Shown here: piece after piece, positions 8,081 to 15,219 of the stretch
Layout of the letters: every line of letters begins with the position of its first letter
Position numbering within the stretch: position 1 is the first letter of the stretch
Assembly (NCBI GenBank): GCA_022826745.1
Contig: JAJDUI010000014.1
Span: 1-64,000 of the forward strand
Source of the DNA: Thermoanaerobaculia bacterium
GTDB taxonomy: Bacteria; Acidobacteriota; Thermoanaerobaculia; Multivoradales; Multivoraceae
Direction: 5' to 3'
DNA: 64,000 nt
Notes under the pieces: generated by a model
Seen by the model: the letters and a program-made list of their open reading frames with translations, nothing else
Told to the model about the DNA's origin: nothing
Databases searched by the model: none
Translations under genes and position numbers: made by a program

Positions 8081-8164
8081 AGAGAGTTCGATGGCCACAA
8101 AGGAGTCAGGAGCGTCCGTCGCCGGCCGGACGATCCTCGTCTTCCGCGTGGCCATCGTCTCTCT
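8081..8164 (+). repeat. Long nested imperfect hairpin after the peptide genes
   Basis: The outer arms 8081-8098 and 8148-8164 (AGAGAGTTCGATGGCCAC with GTGGCCATCGTCTCTCT) pair almost fully. An inner pair, 8108-8118 with 8127-8137, has one mismatch. No T-run follows, so this is not a standard intrinsic terminator. It could still protect or end the peptide transcript, or be a small mobile remnant. Confidence 0.55.
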
Positions 8165-8177
8165 ACTCCGCAGAGAT

Positions 8178-8372
8178 GTTTGACGGACGCCATCCCGGCG
8201 CGCTAGCGTCCGCCCGTTGGTTGTCAGAGGCGCAGTGGGCCTGCGAGCCGGACCCCCTGCCATGCTTGGCCAGTGCCCCTGGGCCTAGGGTCGCTCCCTT
8301 CGTCAGGCGAAGCGGTGGGGGGTCTCGTCGCTCCTCTGCAAGGCGGCCAGCACGGCCCGCCGCCAGTCCTGG
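8178..8372 (+). ncRNA. Candidate structured leader RNA, copy A
   Basis: This segment shares ordered short blocks with 12442-12628: GTTTGACGGAC, CGTTGGTTGTC, GTGGGCCTGCGAGCCGG, CCTGCC and GGGTCGCTCCC, at nearly equal spacing. Pairings seen here are CAGAGG (8225-8230) with CCTCTG (8333-8338), an 11-bp helix 8251-8261 with 8314-8324 that needs U-G pairs on the plus strand, and AGGG-TCGCT-CCCT (8287-8299). It ends about 50 nt before the permease start. The wobble pairs favour the plus strand. Identity as an RNA is inferred from paired differences between two copies only. Confidence 0.55.
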
Positions 8373-8420
8373 TGTCGGCCTTCCCCATCGCGAGAGCCGG
8401 ACAGTGACCCCAAGGACTCC

Positions 8421-10010
8421 ATGGCCAGGTTGACTGCGCACGGAAGCCGGGCCGACCGGCTGCTGACCCTGGCGCGGCTCGCGTTGCCGGACGCCATCCG
8501 GCGGGCCAACCAGCCGCTGGCGGTGGCGATCTCGGTGGCCGTGCTGTTCCTCGTGTTCGCGACAGTCGCGACGCTGGGGTTGCTTCCGGCGATCTTCGCG
8601 ATCGAGAGCGACGCGCTGCGGAGGAACCTCCTGAGCCTGATCGCCTGCTCCGTGACGGCGCTCGCGCTGCTCGTGCAGGTGCTGCTTCGAGCGCCCGTGA
8701 CCTGGCTGCTCGACCTGGAGGATCTGCTGCGGCTTCCAGTCGGCTTCCGGGACCTGTACGGACTCCGTCTCGTTCTGAGCACCATCGGCTACTGGCTCCC
8801 CGTTCTCGGTCCCGGTGCCGTCTACCTCGCCGTCGCAAGATCGGGGGGCGTCGGCGGAGCACCGATCACCCTGCTCTCCATACTGAGCCTGGTCTGGATC
8901 TTCGGCCGCGCCGCGGCGATCCTGTCGCTGCTCGTCGACCGCTCGGTCGAAGGCAAGAGCGGCGCCCTGGCATTGGTCGCGGTCGTCGCCGCGTGCCAGG
9001 GGACGTTCATTGTCGGCGCGATGGCCCTCGGCGGGGAGCTCGGTTCCGAAGGAATCACTCGGACGATCGAGGAGTCCGCCCTGCTCGGCGGCCTCGGCTA
9101 CACACCGCCCGGCCTGGTCGCCGGCATCGTCCACCAACCGGGGCTTTCGACGACGAACCTGGCGAGACTCGGCGGCCTGTTGGTCATTCTGGGGAGTCTG
9201 GTCGTACTGGAGAACCGGCTTCTGCTTCGCAGTTATCTGGAGCGTCCCGGCGGCGACCGGCGGGCGGCTTCCGGCAGCCTGCCGGTGGCCCGGCTGCTCC
9301 GCAAGGCAGACTGGCTGGCTCCAAAAGGCGTCCTCGCGCTGATCGAGACCGAGTGCCTGCTCCGTCTCAAACCGGCACGTCTGGTCCTCGCAATGGCCCT
9401 AGGGACCTCTCTCGTCCTCGTGCCTGCAGTGGGCGGCTTCGCGGTGGGGTTGGTGGCGATCCTCGCCCTCTGTCTGAACGACCTCCGCGTCGGAAAGCAG
9501 CCCCCAACCTGCCACGTATGGCGGGAGTCGCTCACGCTGCCGTTCCCGGTTCGGCGAATCTTCAGCACACCCGGCCGCGCGATGAACGTTGTCATCCTCT
9601 CCGTCATCGTGTTCATCCTGGGACTCACGCCACTGGACTGGTTCGGTTGGCCGTTCTTCCTGGTCGCCACCTGCCTGATCCTCGCGGGTTTCCTCATGGC
9701 CGACGCGACATACGGCCTGATTCAGCTCCGCTGGCCCCAACGCAGCAACCAGGGACTCCTCCAGGAGCCTGACGGAGCCAAGCTCGGGGCCGCCGTGGTG
9801 GCTGTACACATCTTCGGCCTTCCGGTCTTCCTCTCCTTTCTGCTCTGGATACTCCTGGAACGCGAGCGCGTGACGCCGCTGACGGCCGGCGTCATCGCCG
9901 TCGGCGTACTGCTCCTCGCAGCCGCGACCGCCTACGCGTCTCGACGAAGACGGATGCGGCTGCTGAAAGCCCGGGGCCGCGAACTCCTCCTCAACGACCC
10001 TTCCCACTAG
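8421..10010 (+). CDS. ABC transporter permease, ABC-2-like
   Basis: A 529-aa integral membrane protein with about ten or more hydrophobic segments spread over its length, a soluble stretch around residues 260-300 and a basic C terminus (SRRRRMRLLKARG). There is no ATPase motif. It is followed after 52 nt by an ABC ATPase on the same strand, so the two most likely form one transporter. Family assignment is by topology and context rather than a strong motif. Its position between the peptide genes and the ATPase makes peptide export or self-protection possible roles, but a general export function is equally compatible. Confidence 0.7.
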   Translation: MARLTAHGSRADRLLTLARLALPDAIRRANQPLAVAISVAVLFLVFATVATLGLLPAIFAIESDALRRNLLSLIACSVTALALLVQVLLRAPVTWLLDLEDLLRLPVGFRDLYGLRLVLSTIGYWLPVLGPGAVYLAVARSGGVGGAPITLLSILSLVWIFGRAAAILSLLVDRSVEGKSGALALVAVVAACQGTFIVGAMALGGELGSEGITRTIEESALLGGLGYTPPGLVAGIVHQPGLSTTNLARLGGLLVILGSLVVLENRLLLRSYLERPGGDRRAASGSLPVARLLRKADWLAPKGVLALIETECLLRLKPARLVLAMALGTSLVLVPAVGGFAVGLVAILALCLNDLRVGKQPPTCHVWRESLTLPFPVRRIFSTPGRAMNVVILSVIVFILGLTPLDWFGWPFFLVATCLILAGFLMADATYGLIQLRWPQRSNQGLLQEPDGAKLGAAVVAVHIFGLPVFLSFLLWILLERERVTPLTAGVIAVGVLLLAAATAYASRRRRMRLLKARGRELLLNDPSH

Positions 10011-10062
10011 ACCCCTGCCCCACACCCCCCCTGCCCCTACAACCACAAGGAACACCTCACGG

Positions 10063-10851
10063 ATGGAAGAAGCAATCAAGGCAGAGAACCTGACCCGGTC
10101 GTACGGGGGCAACGTCGTCGTCGACGGCGTCGATCTGGACGTCCGGGAGGGGCAGATTCTGGGTTTCGTCGGCCCCAACGGGGCCGGAAAGACGACGACC
10201 TGGTCGATGCTGACCGGGGTCTTGCGGCCGACGAAGGGCACGGTGCGGCTGCTCGGCAAGCCGATGGACATCGACGACACCGAGCTCAAGCAGCAACTCG
10301 GCATCGTGCCCGACCACAGCGTGATGTTCGAGAGCCTGACCGGCGAGGAACTGCTGCTGTCGTATGCCCGCATCTACGGCCTCGGCCGTGAGGACGCCGG
10401 CCAGCGGACCGACGAGGCGCTCGCCGTGTTCGACCTCGAGGACGCCGCCAGGCGCCCGATCACGACCTACTCCCACGGCATGAGGAAGAAGATCCGCCTT
10501 GCCGCGGCGACCCTTCACGCACCGCGAATCCTGTTCCTCGACGAGCCGTTCGAGGGAATGGACGCCCTGAGCGCCCGCACCGTCATGTCGATCCTGCAGC
10601 AGATGGCCGAGCAGGGAGCAGCCATCTTCCTCACTTCCCACATGCTCGACTACGTCGAGCGCGTGTCGACCCACATCGCCGTCATCAGGGACGGCAAGGT
10701 CCTTCTTTCGTGCTCACGCGAGGAGTTCCGCGAACTGCCCGCCGCCGAAGGGGAAGACGGCGCCGGGCGACTCGAGAACCTCATTCTCAGTATCTCCAGG
10801 CGTGAGAGGTTCTCCCGCCTCTCCTGGATCGGCAACAGGAGCACGACATGA
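10063..10851 (+). CDS. ABC transporter ATP-binding protein
   Basis: A 262-aa nucleotide-binding subunit. It shows the Walker A motif GPNGAGKTTT near residues 36-45, the signature-like SHGMRKK near 138, Walker B ILFLDEP followed by the D-loop near 155-162, and a switch His in LTSHM. The sequence type is that of DrrA/CcmA-like ATPases that energise ABC-2 permeases. The stop overlaps the start of the next gene as ATGA, so ATPase and YIP1-like protein are probably made together. The upstream permease is the likely partner. Confidence 0.88.
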   Translation: MEEAIKAENLTRSYGGNVVVDGVDLDVREGQILGFVGPNGAGKTTTWSMLTGVLRPTKGTVRLLGKPMDIDDTELKQQLGIVPDHSVMFESLTGEELLLSYARIYGLGREDAGQRTDEALAVFDLEDAARRPITTYSHGMRKKIRLAAATLHAPRILFLDEPFEGMDALSARTVMSILQQMAEQGAAIFLTSHMLDYVERVSTHIAVIRDGKVLLSCSREEFRELPAAEGEDGAGRLENLILSISRRERFSRLSWIGNRSTT

Positions 10852-11627
10852 CCGAGTACCAAGGCAGCATCAACGGCGAACGCAACGCCGAAACCGGCGG
10901 CAACCACTCACAGGGCCGGAACGCCTGGCTCACGGCGCTGCTCGGGCTCTTCGCGTCGCCGCGGCAGAGCTTCGAGATCATCCGGAACCGCAACCCATGG
11001 CTCGCAACGCTGCTCCTGGTCCTGGCTGGAAACGCCGCCCTGGCCCTGGCCTCGGCGCCGCTGGGCCTCCAGGCCATGCGTGCCCAACTGACGGAGCGGA
11101 TGCCGGGCAGCCCGGACCAGGTCGACGCCATGATGGCGCAGTTCGAACAGGCAGCCGCGGCAGGGCGCTGGGTGGCGATGGTCACCGGTCCCCTCTCCGT
11201 GGCCGTCGGACTCGCGATTCAGACCGTGCTCGTGTGGCTCCTGGCGGTCGCCCTCCAGGGACGGCTCCGATTCGTCCAGTCCCTCGCCCTGATGATCCAC
11301 CTGGCCGTGATCACTCATCTCCAGAGCTGGGCCAACTTCCTTCTCATTCACCTCCGCGGCACCGACGCGATCCGATCGCAAATGGACCTCCGGGCGCCGA
11401 TGGGACTCGACCTGCTGCTGGCCGGCGACAACGCGACGCTCAACGCCGTCTACGCGAGCATCAACCCGTTCACGATCTGGTTTCTCGCGCTGCTCGCGCT
11501 GGGCGCCGCCGCGGTGTTCGAGGTTCCGCAGCGCAAGGCATGGCTGCTGGCCGCCATCTACTGGGCAGCGACGACGGCCTTCACCGCCGTGGCGGCCGGT
11601 CTCTTTGCCCGGCTCACGCCGAGCTGA
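10848..11627 (+). CDS. YIP1-family membrane protein, first copy
   Basis: A 259-aa protein with a polar N terminus and about five hydrophobic segments. The motif LFASPRQSFEIIRNRNPWLATLLL near residues 35-58 matches the start of the YIP1/DUF1282 domain of bacterial membrane proteins of unclear role. It overlaps the ABC ATPase by ATGA, which suggests a joint function in the membrane with the transporter. The next gene is a paralogue with the same entry motif. Confidence 0.68.
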   Translation: MTEYQGSINGERNAETGGNHSQGRNAWLTALLGLFASPRQSFEIIRNRNPWLATLLLVLAGNAALALASAPLGLQAMRAQLTERMPGSPDQVDAMMAQFEQAAAAGRWVAMVTGPLSVAVGLAIQTVLVWLLAVALQGRLRFVQSLALMIHLAVITHLQSWANFLLIHLRGTDAIRSQMDLRAPMGLDLLLAGDNATLNAVYASINPFTIWFLALLALGAAAVFEVPQRKAWLLAAIYWAATTAFTAVAAGLFARLTPS

Positions 11628-11672
11628 CCGGGGCGAGTCTCCGGTTCGATCACGAGTCGATACAGTCCCCTC

Positions 11673-12371
11673 ATGGGCGAAGAACCGGAGGCGAGCCGCC
11701 ACCTCTGGTTCAAGGCCCTGATCTGGATCTTCGCCGCTCCGCGGAAGAGCTTCCTCGTCATCCGCGAGCACCACCCGTGGGTCGCCGGCCTGGCCGTGGG
11801 CAGCTTCCTGATCGTCCTGGCCTTTCTGCTGAGTGCACGGTGGTTCGGCGATGCCATGGGCAGCATCGGCGAGCCCCTCGAGATTCCCTACGGGATGGTC
11901 TCGTTCGTCTTGGCGGCCGTCCCGCTCGCGCTCCTGTTCGAGGCCGTCGTGCTTCGGCTGCTGGCGGCGGCCATGAAGGGTCGGGCGCGGTTCGAGCAGT
12001 GCGTGTCGCTGGCGCTGCATGTCGGCCTCGTCGGCGCCGTCGGAGTGGTCGTCCGCTCGCTGTTGAGAACCACCCAGGTCGACAGCCTCCTCGAGCTGCA
12101 GCGGAGCGTCCTCCACAGGAAACCGGATTCCGGCCTCGACGTGATCGGGCAGGTAGCCGAAATGGCGCCCGGCACGATTCTCGACCTGATGATCCACTCC
12201 TTCGTCTTCATATGGTCCTTCCTCCTGCTCGGCCTGGGCGCCGCCGCGGTGTTCCGGCTGTCCCTACCAGCCGGGTTCGCCATCGCCGCGATCAACTGGG
12301 TGGCAGGAAAAGTGCTGGAGATCGGTCTGGCGGGCCTGATGATCGCGGCGGTGACGGCATCCTTCCCCTGA
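11673..12371 (+). CDS. YIP1-family membrane protein, second copy
   Basis: A 232-aa membrane protein starting at the ATG at 11673, 45 nt after its paralogue. The N-terminal motif WIFAAPRKSFLVIREHHPWVAGL parallels the first copy (LFASPRQSFEIIRNRNPWLATL), and the C-terminal halves also align (LLGLGAAAVFRLSLPAGFAIAAINW against LLALGAAAVFEVPQRKAWLLAAIYW), so tandem duplication is likely. It has five or six hydrophobic segments and no catalytic motif. The function is unknown; it probably acts with the ABC unit upstream. Confidence 0.65.
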   Translation: MGEEPEASRHLWFKALIWIFAAPRKSFLVIREHHPWVAGLAVGSFLIVLAFLLSARWFGDAMGSIGEPLEIPYGMVSFVLAAVPLALLFEAVVLRLLAAAMKGRARFEQCVSLALHVGLVGAVGVVVRSLLRTTQVDSLLELQRSVLHRKPDSGLDVIGQVAEMAPGTILDLMIHSFVFIWSFLLLGLGAAAVFRLSLPAGFAIAAINWVAGKVLEIGLAGLMIAAVTASFP

Positions 12372-12441
12372 CCGCGACGCGGCCAGGCGGCAGTTTCGCC
12401 TCAGCGTTCGTCTCCGCCTCCGCCCCACAGGTGGCCGGGTC

Positions 12442-12628
12442 GTTTGACGGACAATCGACCGCACGGTAGCTTCTCGCCGTTGGTTGTCGTCGCGCCGTGG
12501 GCCTGCGAGCCGGGTCTCCTGCCGAATACAACAGTCGACACCAGGCGCCGGGTCGCTCCCGGCGCTCGGCGAATAGGCAGGGCGTTTCGTGCCCACTGTG
12601 CATGACGACCAACAAGGCCCGGCGCCAA
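12442..12628 (+). ncRNA. Candidate structured leader RNA, copy B
   Basis: Partner of 8178-8372 with the same order of conserved blocks. Pairings here are GTCGTC (12486-12491) with GACGAC (12604-12609), CCTGCC (12518-12523) with GGCAGG (12576-12581), and an 8-bp stem GCGCCGGG-TCGCT-CCCGGCGC (12545-12565) that keeps the same TCGCT loop as copy A with a different stem. It ends about 75 nt before the start codon at 12704. A TATAAC at 12662-12667 could be a promoter -10, which would place the element upstream of the transcript; this weakens a leader role but not the structure. Confidence 0.55.
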
Positions 12629-12703
12629 CCCTCGCTGCCTGCCCCAACCGCGGCATGCTGGTATAACGATGGCACCAACCGGCTATCGATGAGGGGAGAA
12701 ACC

Positions 12704-13804
12704 ATGCCGAGCAAAGTGACTCTCGTTGCCGCCGCTGCCGCCGCCATTGTCTTCCTCGCGGTACCCGCCGCGCCTGCCGGCGACGACGACGCGATCCCGC
12801 GCACGGCCTCCGGCCGTCCCGACCTGACCGGCGACTACGACATCTCCACGCTGACCCCGCTCCAGCGACCTCAGGAATTCGGCGACAACCTGTACCTGAC
12901 GCGCGAGCAGGCGGAAGAGATCGTCGAACGGGAGCGCCAGCGCGTAGCGGCACGCGCCGCCGTCCGCCAGATCGACGAACCGCCCCCGCCCGGCGGCGCG
13001 CCGCCCATCGGCCTCGGCGACGAGTTCCGGGAGACGAGCGGCGCCGGCAACGTCGGCGGCTACAACAACTTCTGGACCGATCGCGGCAGCGACGTGTTCT
13101 CCATAGACGGCAGGTTCCGGACCTCGATCATCGTCGACCCGCCGAACGGTCGAATGCCGCAACTGACCGCCGAGACGCTGCAGCGGATGTCCGAGCGGCG
13201 CGGTCGCCGGCGCGGCAACGACGGCACCGCCTGGTGGCTCGAGGTCGAGGGCCCCGGTCCGTACGACGGCCCGGAGAACCTGGGCGTGCCCGAACGTTGC
13301 CTGATCGGTTTCGGCTCCACCGGCGGACCGCCGATGCTGCCCGTGCTCTACAACAACGCCAAGCGGATCGTGCAGACCGAAGACCACTTGATGATCCTGG
13401 TCGAGATGGTGCACGACGCGCGCATCGTCCGCATCGGCGGCGAGCACATTCCGGAGGACGAACGCCGCTGGCTCGGCGACTCGATCGGCTGGTGGGAGGG
13501 CGACACGCTCGTGGTCGAGACGACGAACTTCATCGACCGCCCTGCGCTCTTCCTGGCCTCACGGAACCTCAAGGTGACCGAACGCTTCACCCGGGTCAAC
13601 GCGGACGACCTGCTCTACGCGTTCACGGTGGAGGATCCGACCGTTTGGAGCGCGCCCTGGAGCGGCGAGTACCTGTGGCCCGGTACGCCCGCCAAGGTCT
13701 ACGAGTACGCCTGCCACGAGGGGAACTACGCCATGGGCAACATCCTCAGGGGCGCGCGGCTGCTCGAGGACGAGACGCGCAGCGCGGCCAGCGGCGGCCA
13801 GTAG
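12704..13804 (+). CDS. Secreted protein of the PDLTG type
   Basis: A 366-aa protein; the start at 12704 is set by GAGGGGAGA just upstream and by a good Sec signal peptide (residues 1-24, ending APAG). The mature part opens with ASGRPDLTGDYD and contains DSIGWWEGDTLVVETTNF near 265-285, hallmarks of a secreted family abundant in Acidobacteriota whose biochemical role is not established. The same layout occurs in the minus-strand gene at 14280-15104. A candidate structured RNA lies upstream. Confidence 0.7.
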   Translation: MPSKVTLVAAAAAAIVFLAVPAAPAGDDDAIPRTASGRPDLTGDYDISTLTPLQRPQEFGDNLYLTREQAEEIVERERQRVAARAAVRQIDEPPPPGGAPPIGLGDEFRETSGAGNVGGYNNFWTDRGSDVFSIDGRFRTSIIVDPPNGRMPQLTAETLQRMSERRGRRRGNDGTAWWLEVEGPGPYDGPENLGVPERCLIGFGSTGGPPMLPVLYNNAKRIVQTEDHLMILVEMVHDARIVRIGGEHIPEDERRWLGDSIGWWEGDTLVVETTNFIDRPALFLASRNLKVTERFTRVNADDLLYAFTVEDPTVWSAPWSGEYLWPGTPAKVYEYACHEGNYAMGNILRGARLLEDETRSAASGGQ

Positions 13805-13824
13805 CTCCCGAGCCGCTCCGTCCG

Positions 13825-14250
13825 CTACTGCTCAGTCGGATCCCGGCCGTCGCGCGGCGCGCCCGTGCCGGAGGAACCCATGAACAGCTTGCGGCCGTCC
13901 GGGAAGGTCAGGTCGCGGCCGTTCGCCTTGTTCGAGCCGTCCTTCGCCTGGTAGCCGTCGACGACGATCTCGGTCCCCGGCAGGAGCGATCTCTTCGTGA
14001 AGCCGCGCCTGGCGAGCGTGTTCGGCGTACCGCCTTCGACCATCCAGACGGTCGACGAGCCATCGTCGTTCATCACCTCCAGGTGAATCCAGGCGTGGGG
14101 ATTGATCCACTCCATCTTCGTCACCTTGCCGCGAAGCTGGAGCGGCCTGTCGGCGTCGAACTCGGCCGAAAAGGCGTGATGAGCGGCGAGCGGAATGGCG
14201 AGCACCAGGGCGAGGCCTGCTGCCAGTAGGACGATTCGCTGGAACTTCAT
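13825..14250 (-). CDS. DUF6152 family secreted protein
   Basis: A 141-aa protein from the ATG at 14250. A Sec signal (residues 1-22, ending PLAAHHA) precedes a small beta-rich domain with KVTKMEWINPHAWIHLEV, the conserved core of DUF6152. The family is common beside PDLxG secreted proteins, as here on both sides. No catalytic residues are evident; it may be a small periplasmic OB-like binding domain. It probably shares a transcript with the gene at 14280-15104, 29 nt upstream. Confidence 0.72.
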   Translation of the reverse strand: MKFQRIVLLAAGLALVLAIPLAAHHAFSAEFDADRPLQLRGKVTKMEWINPHAWIHLEVMNDDGSSTVWMVEGGTPNTLARRGFTKRSLLPGTEIVVDGYQAKDGSNKANGRDLTFPDGRKLFMGSSGTGAPRDGRDPTEQ

Positions 14251-14279
14251 CGCGGTTCTCCTCTCCTTGGCGGTATCCG

Positions 14280-15101
14280 TCAGGGACCCGAGCCGGCGCC
14301 CTTGCGCAGGTGGCCGTACATCAGCTCCTCGGCGAACTCGACGCACTTGAACTCGAGCAACTGCATGTTCGGGTCGACTCTGCGGTAGAGCGGCAGGCTG
14401 ATCGTCCAGGGCTGGCTGTAGACGTTCTCGTCGGTGATCGTCGCCTCGTACTGGAGGTGATACGGGCTCATCGCGGTCCAGCGCTCCTCGACGTGGATAG
14501 CGTCCGTGTGGTGGTTGCCGCTCGAGTCGAGCCAGGTGTCGGGCACCTGGCTCGTCACGTCGACGACCAGCGTCTCACCTTCCCAGCGACCGATCGAGTG
14601 TCCCATCCAGGTATCGAACGGCGCCTCGAAGCCCTCGCGGTCCATGTAGATCACGCGGCTGGCGCTGGCGAACTCGTAGGCGATCAGCACGTGATCGGGC
14701 GTCTGAACGATCTGGAACGGAAACGGCATGTAGTTGGCGCGCGGGATGCCCGGCATGTAGCACTTCACCGCCGGATCGAGCGCCAGCCAGTTCTCGCGGT
14801 TCTGATCGCGCTTTTCCAGGGCCTCCGGCAGGTACGGGATCCTGCCCCCTTCAACGATGCCGAGACCGCCGGGTATCGCGCCCAGGGCGGCCATCTCGAC
14901 CACCGGGCCGTGGCGTGCGGCGTGCGGTTCGATGTCCCAGTGGGCCGCGCCCAGCGCCTGCCAGATCCCGTTGAGATCCGGCCTGTCGTCGTGGGTGCGC
15001 GGCGCCCTGTAATCGCTGTCCTGCGCCGCCGCGGGCGCCGCCGCGAGCACGAACGCCGCAAGCAGCGTCAACACCGCCCGTTCCGTGAGACTCCGCTTCA
15101 T
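14280..15101 (-). CDS. Secreted protein of the PDLNG type
   Basis: About 273 aa (ATG at 15101, or at 15104 one codon earlier). A Sec signal ends near AAAQD; the mature part opens with HDDRPDLNGIWQ and carries HSIGRWEGETLVVDVTSQ, matching the gene at 12704-13804. Other conserved segments are KCYMPGIPRANYMPFPFQI and RVDPNMQLLEFKCVEFAEE. The function of this family is unknown. Having two members around a DUF6152 gene suggests one functional block, now in opposite orientations. Confidence 0.7.
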   Translation of the reverse strand: MKRSLTERAVLTLLAAFVLAAAPAAAQDSDYRAPRTHDDRPDLNGIWQALGAAHWDIEPHAARHGPVVEMAALGAIPGGLGIVEGGRIPYLPEALEKRDQNRENWLALDPAVKCYMPGIPRANYMPFPFQIVQTPDHVLIAYEFASASRVIYMDREGFEAPFDTWMGHSIGRWEGETLVVDVTSQVPDTWLDSSGNHHTDAIHVEERWTAMSPYHLQYEATITDENVYSQPWTISLPLYRRVDPNMQLLEFKCVEFAEELMYGHLRKGAGSGP

Positions 15102-15219
15102 CACAATCTGCCTCCTCCGATGAGGGCCTGCTCTGGTCGCGAACGGTGAGGATAGCAGTCCGTTCGCCGGGTTCCGCCGCGACGCGGAAACGAACGGCTG
15201 GCGCTAACATGAGTCTCCG

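Noticed and set aside
8235..8261. Resemblance to the 3' box of a cobalamin riboswitch (GCGAGCC...CCTGCC), also at 12497-12523
   Set aside because: The other conserved blocks of that riboswitch (GCCACTG and GGGAAGGC upstream) are missing, and conserved sequence continues for over 100 nt downstream, so it is not a standard B12 element.
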